Assembly: GCA_019912905.1 (NCBI GenBank)
Contig: JAIOHO010000353.1
Location: 1-6,638, forward strand
DNA: 6,638 nt
Direction: 5' to 3'
Source: Anaerolineae bacterium
GTDB lineage: Bacteria > Chloroflexota > Anaerolineae > Aggregatilineales > Phototrophicaceae
Part shown: positions 1-6,174 of the stretch, piece after piece
How positions within the stretch are numbered: the stretch's first letter is position 1
Layout: each line of letters starts with the position of its first letter
Notes under the pieces: model-generated
Told to the model about the DNA's origin: nothing
Database searches by the model: none
What the model saw: the letters and a program-made list of their open reading frames with translations, nothing else
Position numbers and translations under genes: made by a program

Positions 1-248
1 GTACCGACCACCTTAAAGCCGCGCCGTTTCGCCAGCCACGCCAGCGAACTCGGCGAGTGCCCGTAGGCGTTAAATGAAAAAAACGTGTGGCAGTGCATGT
101 TCGCCACGTCGCGTTCAGGCTCCAGCTTAATCTCACCCCGCCCGGCCAGGTCCGCGAGTTCCTTCAGGGCACTCGCGCGAACGGCAGGATCAAAATGGTT
201 GAGATCCGCTTCCAGGCTGGTCACGTGGGACTGAATCGGTGTGGTCAT
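1..248 (-). CDS. PHP-domain protein, N-terminal 82 residues (runs off left edge)
   Basis: Only the first 82 codons are in the window. Residues 51-63 read MHCHTFFSFNAYG. This is the first metal-binding motif (HxH plus the FSxxxxG stretch) of the PHP family, whose members are metal-dependent phosphoesterases or phosphatases, including histidinol-phosphatase-like and RNase AM/TrpH-like proteins. Residues 1-50 form a polar, probably helical lead-in with no signal peptide. The start is well constrained. Fourteen codons upstream in the same frame is the TGA stop of the aldolase gene, no alternative start codon lies between, and AGGGGA sits directly before the ATG, although its spacing is short. The gene is 39 nt downstream of the aldolase and is probably co-transcribed with it. 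A role in dephosphorylating a pathway intermediate is inference from context. The metal-site residues further along the protein cannot be checked here. Confidence 0.8.
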   Translation of the reverse strand, partial: MTTPIQSHVTSLEADLNHFDPAVRASALKELADLAGRGEIKLEPERDVANMHCHTFFSFNAYGHSPSSLAWLAKRRGFKVVG

Positions 249-287
249 TTCCCCTGCTTTCCGTTTGACGAGCCAGAATACGGGTGT

Positions 288-1049
288 TCACTCGCCAAGC
301 TGTTTGCGGCGATAGAGTTCGTCCGGGCGTGTATGAATGCGCTCGACCTGTTGATCCGTCAGGAAGTGCGGCCCACCCATCGCATACGTCCCAAGCAAGA
401 CACGAGCGGTCTTGACAGCCATCGCCGTGATATTCTCGACCTGCTGCGCAGTCTTGCCAAGCGCAATAAAACCATGATTTTGCATCAGGATGACTTTGGG
501 CACCTCGCCGTAATCGTCCAGATACTGGTTAATCCGCTCCCGAACCTTTCGTGCCAGCGGCAGTCCGGGATCGGTGTAGGGAACCACCACAGGCGCGATG
601 CCACCAATCACGATCTCGTCAGGGAAGAGCCGCCCGCTGATGGCCGCCTCGAACCCCACCGAACAGGTCAGCGCATTGATCGCGGTGGGATGAGTATGTC
701 CGACAAAATGGACCCCGTCCAGTTGGAGTGCCAGCGCATGCAGCACAGCTTCCACAGAAGGCCGCGCAGCGACCGACGGATCGACTTTGGCGGCTTCCAT
801 ACCCGCCTTGACCCCACTGTCGCCCAGGCTCTCGTCTTCGAGCAGGCTCAAAACTTTGTCAAAACGCAGATGTACAAAACCGCTTGCTTCGATGGTGCGC
901 AGCTCGGTCCCGCTGGCCTTAACCAGGAAAGACTCCGCATCCACACGTGTGGAAGTGTTCCCTTCGGCCAGAATCACGTAGTCGAGCGCTGGATTGCCCA
1001 GGTTGTGTGACAGGCTGATGAGCTGGGTCAGGGCTGAATCTTGAGGCAT
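288..1049 (-). CDS. class II aldolase/adducin family protein
   Basis: A 253-residue protein, the usual length for a single-domain class II (zinc-dependent) aldolase of the fuculose-/rhamnulose-phosphate aldolase superfamily. These enzymes typically split a ketose phosphate into DHAP and an aldehyde; some members are epimerases or dehydratases. Visible motifs are LAEGNTSTR (28-35) and KASGTELR (44-51), which form the phosphate/substrate loops. Glu100 in PSVEAVLHAL matches the catalytic glutamate. His118 and His120 in GHTHPTA and His192 in QNHGF are the expected three zinc ligands. The start at 1049 has AGGAAA about 6 nt upstream. The ORF stays open further upstream, but those residues overlap the intercistronic hairpin and the E1 gene and look unlike the family. 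It lies downstream of the E1 gene in the same direction. The substrate cannot be named from sequence. Confidence 0.9.
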   Translation of the reverse strand: MPQDSALTQLISLSHNLGNPALDYVILAEGNTSTRVDAESFLVKASGTELRTIEASGFVHLRFDKVLSLLEDESLGDSGVKAGMEAAKVDPSVAARPSVEAVLHALALQLDGVHFVGHTHPTAINALTCSVGFEAAISGRLFPDEIVIGGIAPVVVPYTDPGLPLARKVRERINQYLDDYGEVPKVILMQNHGFIALGKTAQQVENITAMAVKTARVLLGTYAMGGPHFLTDQQVERIHTRPDELYRRKQLGE

Positions 1050-1144
1050 TAGTGTTTTCCTACATATGAACGACATTGCATGTAATTTCACCCATAAATG
1101 CCTGTGCCTCGCCGCAGTGGGCAAGGCACAAGCCAGAGGTCCTG
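1050..1144 (-). promoter_or_regulatory. E1-aldolase intercistronic region with a strong hairpin (1100-1133)
   Basis: This is the longest gap inside the operon. Eleven bases after the E1 stop codon, arms TGTGCCT (1103-1109) and AGGCACA (1124-1130) pair. They are extended by 1111-1113/1120-1122 inside and 1100-1101/1132-1133 outside, with a 6-nt loop. The two mismatched positions are C/A on the plus strand, so they become G-U wobbles in the minus-strand transcript. That transcript can thus form a continuous 14-pair stem. No U-run follows (the next bases are AUUUAUGG), so it is not a standard intrinsic terminator. A transcript-stabilising or partial-termination element that sets E1 against aldolase levels is the likelier role (inference). 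The aldolase ribosome-binding site (AGGAAA) lies at the left end of this gap. Confidence 0.5.
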
Positions 1145-3616
1145 TCAGATGCCCAGGCGGTTGCGCCGCAGGATTGCATCGGAGGTCTGAATCGTACTGC
1201 TCTGATGATTGGGCAGCGGCAGAACGCGCTCGTGAATGGTGTCGATGATCCATTCTTTTTGTGGGAAGAAAGCATCTTCCAGTTCAGCCGGCGGCGTAAT
1301 CCAGTTCCGAGCGCCGACCACAGCCACCGGGCCATCCAGGTAATCGAACGCAAGCTGGCTGATGTTGGACGCCATCGTGTGCAGGAACGATCCGCGCTCA
1401 CAGGCATCCGAGGTCAGGACAACTTTGCCGGTTTTCTTCACCGAGGCGACGATCTTTTCGTAGTTCAGCGGATTGATGAAGCGGGCGTCAACCACCTCGA
1501 CCGACAGGTTATAATTCTGCTCCAGTTCCTTCGCCGCATCCAGCGCCCGATAAAGCGTCGCGCCGACGCTGATGATCGTCAGATCACTTCCTTCGCGCCG
1601 GACGACAGGTTCGCCCAGTTCGACTTCGTAGTAATCCACCGGCACGCCGCCAGGAACCAGCGTTTCCGGTTCTGTGTAAAGCCGCTGGCTCTCGAAGAAC
1701 ACGACCGGGTCGGTTCCGCGCAGGGCCAGGTTGAGCATGCCTTTGGCATCGTAAGGTGTGGCCGGGAACATGACCTGGAGACCCGGAATATGGGCCACGA
1801 CTGAACTCCAGTCCTGCGAGTGCTGCGCGCCATACTTCGAGCCAACCGAGACCCGCAGGACCATCGGCATCTTCAACACATTGGCGGACATAGACTGCCA
1901 CTTTGCCATCTGGTTGAAGATTTCGTCACCGGCACGGCCCATGAAATCGCAGTACATCAGTTCCGGTACGACTCGCCCGCCGCTGAGCGCATAGCCGACT
2001 GCCGTGCCCACAATGGCTGCCTCGGAGATCGGGCTGTTGAACAGGCGATTGTATGGCAGGCATTCGGTCAACCCTCGATAAGCGCCAAAAGCCCCACCCC
2101 AGTCCCGGTTTTCTTCGCCATAGGCCACCATCGTCGGGTCCTCGTAGAAGCGATGGATCATCGCCTCAAAGATCGCCTCTGCGAAGGTCACACATCTGAG
2201 TTTTGGCCGTGGCTGACCCTGCTCATCCAGCCCGAAACGAAACTTTTCGTGGGTGGTCTTCAGCCGACTTTCTTCTATGGGGATGAGCACTTCAGGCGTT
2301 CCCTCGGCCATGCGGTCAGCAGGCTGGTTGGAAAACATCATGTCGCCGATCGCGTCCGAAGTGATGCTGACGCGCGGCGAGATGTCGAGAGACGCCGCTG
2401 CTTTCAGCACGTACACCAACTGTTCCACGATGCTGCCTTGTAACGCTTCCAGGTCGGTTGCGTTGGCATGCCCGTTCTGGACGAGATAGTCTCCATAGCT
2501 GATCAGCGAATCCTGCTCCCGCCACAAATCCACTTCCGATTTGTCGCGGTATGAGGACGCATCAGACGGCGAATGGCCGGAGAACCGATAGGTGATGGTG
2601 TCCAGCAGGACGGGGCCTTCCCCCTTCAGCAAAATGTCTTTCTTACGCGCGATCGCATCAGCAATCGCAAGCGGATTGTAGCCATCCACCCGTTCGGCAT
2701 GCATGGCCTGCGGATTAACCCCAAGACCAATGCGGGCCAATACATCAAAGCCCATCGTCTCGCCCTTGGGTTGACCGCCCATCCCGTAGAAGTTGTTCAT
2801 AAAATTGAACAGAATCGGTGGCGCACCGCCCAGTTCAGAAGGCCACAGGGTATGATACTGATCCATCGCCGCGAACATCATGGCTTCCCAGACAGGGCCG
2901 CAGCCAAGCGATGCATCGCCGATATTGGCGATGACAATGCCCGGCTTCCGATTGACCCGTTTGTAGAGTGCCGACCCGACTGCGATGTCGGCAGAGCCGC
3001 CCACGATGGCGTTGTTGGGCATAATGCCAAAGGGTGGGAAGAAGGCATGCATCGAGCCGCCCATACCTTTGTTAAAGCCATATTCGCGGCCAAAGATTTC
3101 CGCCAGTGTCCCGTAGAGCAGATACTGAATCGCCAGATCCTTCACATCCAAGCTGCTGCTGTTCTTGCTGTGTTTGCTGACTACACGCAGCGCCGCGCCA
3201 TCCATGTAGCTTTCCATGATCGCGGTCAGCGCGTTGTCGTTAAGCTGGTGGATCGCAGACAATCCCTTGGCAATGATTTCCCCGTGGCTGCGGTGAGAGC
3301 CGAAGATAAAGTCTTCCGGTGTCAGATAGTAACACTCACCGACTGCCGAGGCTTCCTGACCAATTGAAAGGTGAGCCGGGCCTTTGTGGTTATACTCGAA
3401 GCCCTCGTAAGTGCCTTCCTTCTTGATCCTGTCAAGCATCGTCTCGAATTCGCGAATATAGAGCATGTCGCGGTAGATACGAACCAGGTTAGCGGTCCCA
3501 TACTTCTTGGCCTCCTCTATCGGAGAAGGCGCATATGCGTTGATCGGAATCTCCGGTCCCTGAAGCGTGGCTTGCGCACGTACTTCTGATGGATCAATTG
3601 TGATAGTCTTAGTCAT
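1145..3616 (-). CDS. fused alpha/beta E1 component of a 2-oxoacid/acetoin-type dehydrogenase complex
   Basis: An 823-residue thiamine-diphosphate enzyme carrying both E1 subunits in one chain. The alpha part covers about 40-380, with HLSIGQEASAVG (82-93), GSHRSHGEIIAKG (106-118), KGMGGSMH (183-190) and the TPP/Mg motif starting at GDA (233-235) and ending at Asn274-Asn275. FSGHSPSD (345-352) is the phosphorylation-loop region. A linker of about 90 residues follows. The beta part covers about 473-800, with GEENRDWGG (500-508), SPISEAAIVGTAVG (528-541), GAQHSQDW (596-603, including the conserved His599) and the C-terminal transketolase-type domain (about 675-790). It should decarboxylate a 2-oxoacid, or cleave an acyloin or diketone, and hand the acyl group to the E2 encoded just upstream. 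TPP motif: GDA replaces GDG, and 38 residues separate it from the Asn pair instead of roughly 26-30. The start ATG has only a weak GAGA ribosome-binding site. Fused E1s of this type are known in bacteria; the substrate is not evident. Confidence 0.92.
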   Translation of the reverse strand: MTKTITIDPSEVRAQATLQGPEIPINAYAPSPIEEAKKYGTANLVRIYRDMLYIREFETMLDRIKKEGTYEGFEYNHKGPAHLSIGQEASAVGECYYLTPEDFIFGSHRSHGEIIAKGLSAIHQLNDNALTAIMESYMDGAALRVVSKHSKNSSSLDVKDLAIQYLLYGTLAEIFGREYGFNKGMGGSMHAFFPPFGIMPNNAIVGGSADIAVGSALYKRVNRKPGIVIANIGDASLGCGPVWEAMMFAAMDQYHTLWPSELGGAPPILFNFMNNFYGMGGQPKGETMGFDVLARIGLGVNPQAMHAERVDGYNPLAIADAIARKKDILLKGEGPVLLDTITYRFSGHSPSDASSYRDKSEVDLWREQDSLISYGDYLVQNGHANATDLEALQGSIVEQLVYVLKAAASLDISPRVSITSDAIGDMMFSNQPADRMAEGTPEVLIPIEESRLKTTHEKFRFGLDEQGQPRPKLRCVTFAEAIFEAMIHRFYEDPTMVAYGEENRDWGGAFGAYRGLTECLPYNRLFNSPISEAAIVGTAVGYALSGGRVVPELMYCDFMGRAGDEIFNQMAKWQSMSANVLKMPMVLRVSVGSKYGAQHSQDWSSVVAHIPGLQVMFPATPYDAKGMLNLALRGTDPVVFFESQRLYTEPETLVPGGVPVDYYEVELGEPVVRREGSDLTIISVGATLYRALDAAKELEQNYNLSVEVVDARFINPLNYEKIVASVKKTGKVVLTSDACERGSFLHTMASNISQLAFDYLDGPVAVVGARNWITPPAELEDAFFPQKEWIIDTIHERVLPLPNHQSSTIQTSDAILRRNRLGI

Positions 3617-3663
3617 GGTTTCTCTTTATTTCCTGCGTATTTCATCCCAAAAGGGTCTGATTG

Positions 3664-5037
3664 CTAGAGCGCCAGTAGAAGATCTAGTTCGGCGAGATTC
3701 CTGGTAAAAGCCTGCAAGAAACGCGCGCCGGGTGCGCCGTCCACAACCTGATGATTAATGGTCAGGGAGAGGCCGATATGCGGAATAAAGACGATTTCGC
3801 CGCTTTCCTCGACGGGTTTCAGGTTGACGTTTCCAACCCCCAGGATCGCAACCTGCGGTGGATTGAGGACCGGGGTAAATGTCTCGATTCCCAGGCTGCC
3901 CAGGTTGGTCACACTGAAGGTGGCACCATTCAGGTCATCTGGCGATACTGTTCCGTTCTGGCAGGCTATCGAAAGACGTTTCGACTCTTGGGCAAGCGCT
4001 TGCAGACTTAAGCTGCTGGCGTTACGAATCACCGGTACGATCAGACCGCGCGGCGTATCCACGGCAAACCCCAGATGCACACGCCTGTACTGGGTAATAC
4101 TTTCACCCACAAACAGGCTGTTCAAATCAGGAAATCGCAGCAGTGTTCGCGAGACGGCATACAGCACCAGATCATTGATCGTAATGCCCTGCAACCCCAG
4201 AGCCTCCGAACTGCCCTTGAGTCGCTTGCGATAGTCCAGCAAAGCCCGGGCGTCAGCGGAGGCATTCATCGTGAGCTGTGCCGTCGTTTGCAGCGAGTTC
4301 ATCATCCGCGTCGCGATGAGCTTGCGCACACCTTTGAGCGGGATGACCTGAAGGATTTCCCCCTCACCCGATAGCGGCGGAGCCTCCACACCAGAGGCCG
4401 CAGCCTGAGGCGATGAAGCCGAAACAACCAGGTCTCTTGACGTAATGCGCGCCGGATGAACGCCGGGCGCTACCACAAAGTCACCACTGGTTACCATCGA
4501 CTTGGCGAGTGGAGTCATCTTAGGCATGGTGCTCAGCGCAGCCCGTATATCGCGCTCGATGATGCGTCCGTTCGGCCCCGTACCCATGAGACCCAGCACG
4601 TCCAGCCCTTTGTCCAGTGCCAGATGGCGAGCGCGTGGCGAAATGCCGATTTTTCCATCCCCAGAGTGGTGAACTGGGAGTTGACCCATGGTGGCACGCT
4701 GCTGACTACTGGCCGCCTCAGGTTCCACATCCGCAACCGCTTCAACAGCGGCTTCTGAAGGCGCGGCGGATGTCGGCCTTAAGTCCTCGGCATTCTCGCC
4801 AGGCTCCCCAATCGCGGCAATGTTGGTCATCACCGGGACTTCGTCACCCTCTTTAAAGAATAATTCCAGCAGGACGCCGGAAAACGGACTTTCAACATCG
4901 ATCGTGGCTTTATCCGTTTCGACATCGCACAGGACCTCTCCAGCGGCGATTTTGTCGCCTTTTTTCTTTTTCCAGCTCGAAATGATCGAGGTTTCTACGC
5001 TGTTTCCGAGTTGGGGCATAACCACTGCGGTTGCCAT
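3664..5037 (-). CDS. dihydrolipoamide acyltransferase (E2) of the same complex
   Basis: A 457-residue E2. A single lipoyl domain spans about 2-77, with Lys43 in ETDKATID as the lipoylation site. A flexible Ala/Glu/Pro-rich linker follows (about 82-128). A peripheral-subunit-binding (E3-binding) domain is at about 131-168, from ISPRARHLA to GPNGRIIERDI. Residues 172-206 (KMTPLAKSMV ... RITSRDL) look like a second, degenerate copy. The catalytic acyltransferase core runs about 230-457, with HLGFAVDTPRGLIVPV (321-336), SVTNLGSLG (375-383) and NHQVVDG (428-434), in which His429 and Asp433 are the expected catalytic residues. The usual DHR triplet is NHQ here. The start is supported by AAGGA 8 nt upstream and by the canonical lipoyl-domain N-terminus. 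It lies 19 nt after the regulator and 47 nt before E1, so E2 precedes E1, the reverse of the common order. No E3 gene is nearby. Confidence 0.93.
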   Translation of the reverse strand: MATAVVMPQLGNSVETSIISSWKKKKGDKIAAGEVLCDVETDKATIDVESPFSGVLLELFFKEGDEVPVMTNIAAIGEPGENAEDLRPTSAAPSEAAVEAVADVEPEAASSQQRATMGQLPVHHSGDGKIGISPRARHLALDKGLDVLGLMGTGPNGRIIERDIRAALSTMPKMTPLAKSMVTSGDFVVAPGVHPARITSRDLVVSASSPQAAASGVEAPPLSGEGEILQVIPLKGVRKLIATRMMNSLQTTAQLTMNASADARALLDYRKRLKGSSEALGLQGITINDLVLYAVSRTLLRFPDLNSLFVGESITQYRRVHLGFAVDTPRGLIVPVIRNASSLSLQALAQESKRLSIACQNGTVSPDDLNGATFSVTNLGSLGIETFTPVLNPPQVAILGVGNVNLKPVEESGEIVFIPHIGLSLTINHQVVDGAPGARFLQAFTRNLAELDLLLAL

Positions 5038-5056
5038 GAAGCGTTCCTTTTACACA

Positions 5057-5839
5057 CTACACAAGAATAACTTCCGTCTCCAGGGCACGGAGTTGGGCGA
5101 CCAGGTCAACGGGCGCACGAAAATCGCTAATCACCGTACTCAATTGAGAGGTGGCTACAAACGATACGACGCCGACCTGACCCCACTTCGTCGAATCCAG
5201 TACGGCGACAATTTGGCGGCACATGGAAGCCAGCCAGCCCTTGACCTCCGCCTCATCCGTATTCACGTCGGTCAGGCCATCCTCAATCGTGATGCCATGC
5301 GCGCCGAAAAAACCTTTTTGAATATTAAAGTTGCGCAGCATAGCGAATTCAGTGCTCCCTACCAGGGAGGCCGTCTCAGGGCGCATTCGTCCTCCTGTCA
5401 GGACGACATTGACACCAGGCGCATCACGCATTTCCTGCGCGACGGCCACACTGTTACTGACGATGGTCAGGTGGCGGTGATTCTTGAGCTGGTGGGCGAT
5501 TGCCAGGGCAGTACTGCTGCTGTCGAGGATAATGGCATCACCATTGGCAACCAGATTCACGCAGGCTTCACCAATGCGATTCTTTTCTTCAACCTGCTGC
5601 TGGCGTCGGTTTGCGAGGGCTAATTCGGCGAGACCTGTGCGGGCGAGGATTGCGCCGCCATGGGTCCGAATGATCAATTTGTGGTCGGCAAGCGCCTGCA
5701 AATCGTTGCGGACGGTAACTTCGGATACCCCAAATTCCTGGCTGAGTTCGACCACCGACACGCGCCCTGCTTCCTTAAGTCTTCGCAGGACTTGCTGTCG
5801 CCTCTCCTCTAAATAAAGACCTCTCGATGGATTCATCAT
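5057..5839 (-). CDS. DeoR-family transcriptional regulator
   Basis: A 260-residue regulator of the usual DeoR/GlpR length. The N-terminal winged helix-turn-helix (about 12-63) has ERRQQVLRRL, then VVELSQEFGVSEVTVRNDLQ, ending in the family signature RTHGGAI. The C-terminal effector domain (about 82-245) has LDSSSTALAIA (105-115), IVSNSVAVA (126-134), LTGGRM (147-152), GFFGAHGI (176-183), TDEAEVKGWL (194-203) and the DSTKWG loop (215-220). These domains usually bind a phosphorylated sugar intermediate. The ORF could extend upstream, but the added residues overlap the promoter and look unlike the family. Two adjacent ATGs at 5839 and 5836 are the plausible starts; neither has a clear ribosome-binding site, and the predicted leader is only about 20 nt. 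As first gene of the operon it probably represses its own promoter and the downstream genes (inference from the repeats at 5844-5868). Confidence 0.93.
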   Translation of the reverse strand: MMNPSRGLYLEERRQQVLRRLKEAGRVSVVELSQEFGVSEVTVRNDLQALADHKLIIRTHGGAILARTGLAELALANRRQQQVEEKNRIGEACVNLVANGDAIILDSSSTALAIAHQLKNHRHLTIVSNSVAVAQEMRDAPGVNVVLTGGRMRPETASLVGSTEFAMLRNFNIQKGFFGAHGITIEDGLTDVNTDEAEVKGWLASMCRQIVAVLDSTKWGQVGVVSFVATSQLSTVISDFRAPVDLVAQLRALETEVILV

Positions 5840-5843
5840 AAGA

Positions 5844-5868
5844 TTTCGTTTAGTTTCGATTATTTTCA
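5844..5868. promoter_or_regulatory. candidate DeoR operator: three TTTCG-type half-sites, 10-bp period
   Basis: TTTCG occurs at 5844-5848 and 5854-5858, and TTTCA at 5864-5868, on the plus strand. These are direct repeats exactly one helical turn apart. Tandem TTTCG/CGAAA half-sites are known operators of several DeoR-family regulators. The array covers the last base of the -10 box, the predicted transcription start and the short leader, so binding would block initiation. A single CGAAA in the opposite orientation lies upstream of the -35 box at 5905-5909 and could be a further half-site. Confidence 0.55.
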
Positions 5869-5896
5869 TTATAACGACATTCACGAGCATATGCAA
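5868..5896 (-). promoter_or_regulatory. sigma-70-like promoter of the regulator-E2-E1 operon
   Basis: Reading leftward, -35 TTGCAT (5896-5891) and a perfect -10 TATAAT (5873-5868) are separated by exactly 17 bp. A transcription start near 5861 would leave a leader of about 21 nt before the ATG at 5839. No comparable promoter was seen in the short gaps before E2, E1, the aldolase or the PHP gene, so it probably serves the whole operon. Confidence 0.7.
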
Positions 5897-5998
5897 CCGG
5901 AAGTCGAAAACAATTCCTGTTTGAAGCACGTGTCCCAAGTTGCGGCAGACAAAGGAAGATTCAGTCTTTATCGGTGATGAATCAGTCAGTTCCGTCAG

Positions 5999-6044
5999 GA
6001 TGTCGCCTGGGCGTAATATAAACAAGCACCAAATCGGCGACATC
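5999..6044. repeat. 9-bp perfect inverted repeat, 28-nt spacer
   Basis: The left arm GATGTCGCC (5999-6007) and right arm GGCGACATC (6036-6044) are perfect reverse complements. The spacer between them is AT-rich. It lies about 100 bp upstream of the operon promoter. It may be a pair of half-sites for a regulator or a hairpin in a read-through transcript. Its arms resemble those of the inverted repeat at 6098-6146. Confidence 0.5.
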
Positions 6045-6097
6045 ATCCGCGAGGTGAGGGTGGTCCAGATCTCCGTATTGGTGAGGTGCCCTTGTCC

Positions 6098-6146
6098 GAA
6101 TGTCCGCCAATGGCGCAGGCTGAAGCCTGTTGGCGATCAGACATTC
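6098..6146. repeat. three-segment imperfect palindrome (18 bp of pairing)
   Basis: Nested arms pair as GAATGTC/GACATTC (6098-6104 with 6140-6146), CGCCAA/TTGGCG (6105-6110 with 6130-6135) and CAGGC/GCCTG (6116-6120 with 6125-6129), closed by a TGAA tetraloop. The stem is interrupted by one-sided bulges ATCA (6136-6139) and TGGCG (6111-6115). It begins 28 bases past the isomerase stop codon, where a terminator would sit, but no T-run follows on either strand. A REP-like extragenic palindrome, a processed 3' end or a regulatory site are all possible. Confidence 0.6.
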
Positions 6147-6174
6147 CCGGCGTCAAACCGAGTCCAGTGTGCGG

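Larger units (their letters stand above)
5840..6174. other. intergenic region between isomerase remnant and regulator
   Basis: About 335 bases without a credible gene. It contains the operon promoter, the tandem TTTCG array and the two inverted repeats listed separately. The rest (about 5910-5998 and 6045-6097) shows only a weak 6-bp inverted repeat, GATTCA/TGAATC (5958-5963 and 5978-5983). I see no tRNA, small RNA or coding sequence there. The open frames that cross it lack ribosome-binding sites and resemble no family. Confidence 0.6.

Noticed and set aside
87..1010. Long plus-strand open frame of 307 codons opposite the aldolase and PHP genes
   Set aside because: Composition is Arg/His-rich and family-less, there is no ribosome-binding site, and it lies antisense to well-supported genes.
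1050..1253. Upstream starts for the aldolase (1077 or 1253)
   Set aside because: The AGGAAA site is correctly placed for 1049, and the extra residues overlap the intercistronic hairpin and the E1 gene.
1076..1804. Plus-strand open frame opposite the E1 C-terminal half
   Set aside because: Antisense shadow of E1 with no recognisable motif. The same holds for the open frames at 1820-2443 and 2573-3367.
3617..3663. CCC-TTTT-GGG mini-hairpin in the E2-E1 gap
   Set aside because: A 3-bp stem is too short to act as a terminator or attenuator.
4820..5623. Plus-strand open frame across the E2/DeoR junction
   Set aside because: Antisense to two clear genes, begins inside the lipoyl domain region, and shows no domain pattern.
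5840..6046. N-terminal extension of the DeoR gene to 6046
   Set aside because: The extra ~69 residues do not resemble the family and overlap a good promoter and operator array; the canonical wHTH begins just after the ATG pair at 5839/5836.
5880..6174. tRNA, riboswitch or CRISPR in the intergenic region
   Set aside because: No cloverleaf, no conserved aptamer motif and no regularly spaced repeats were seen.
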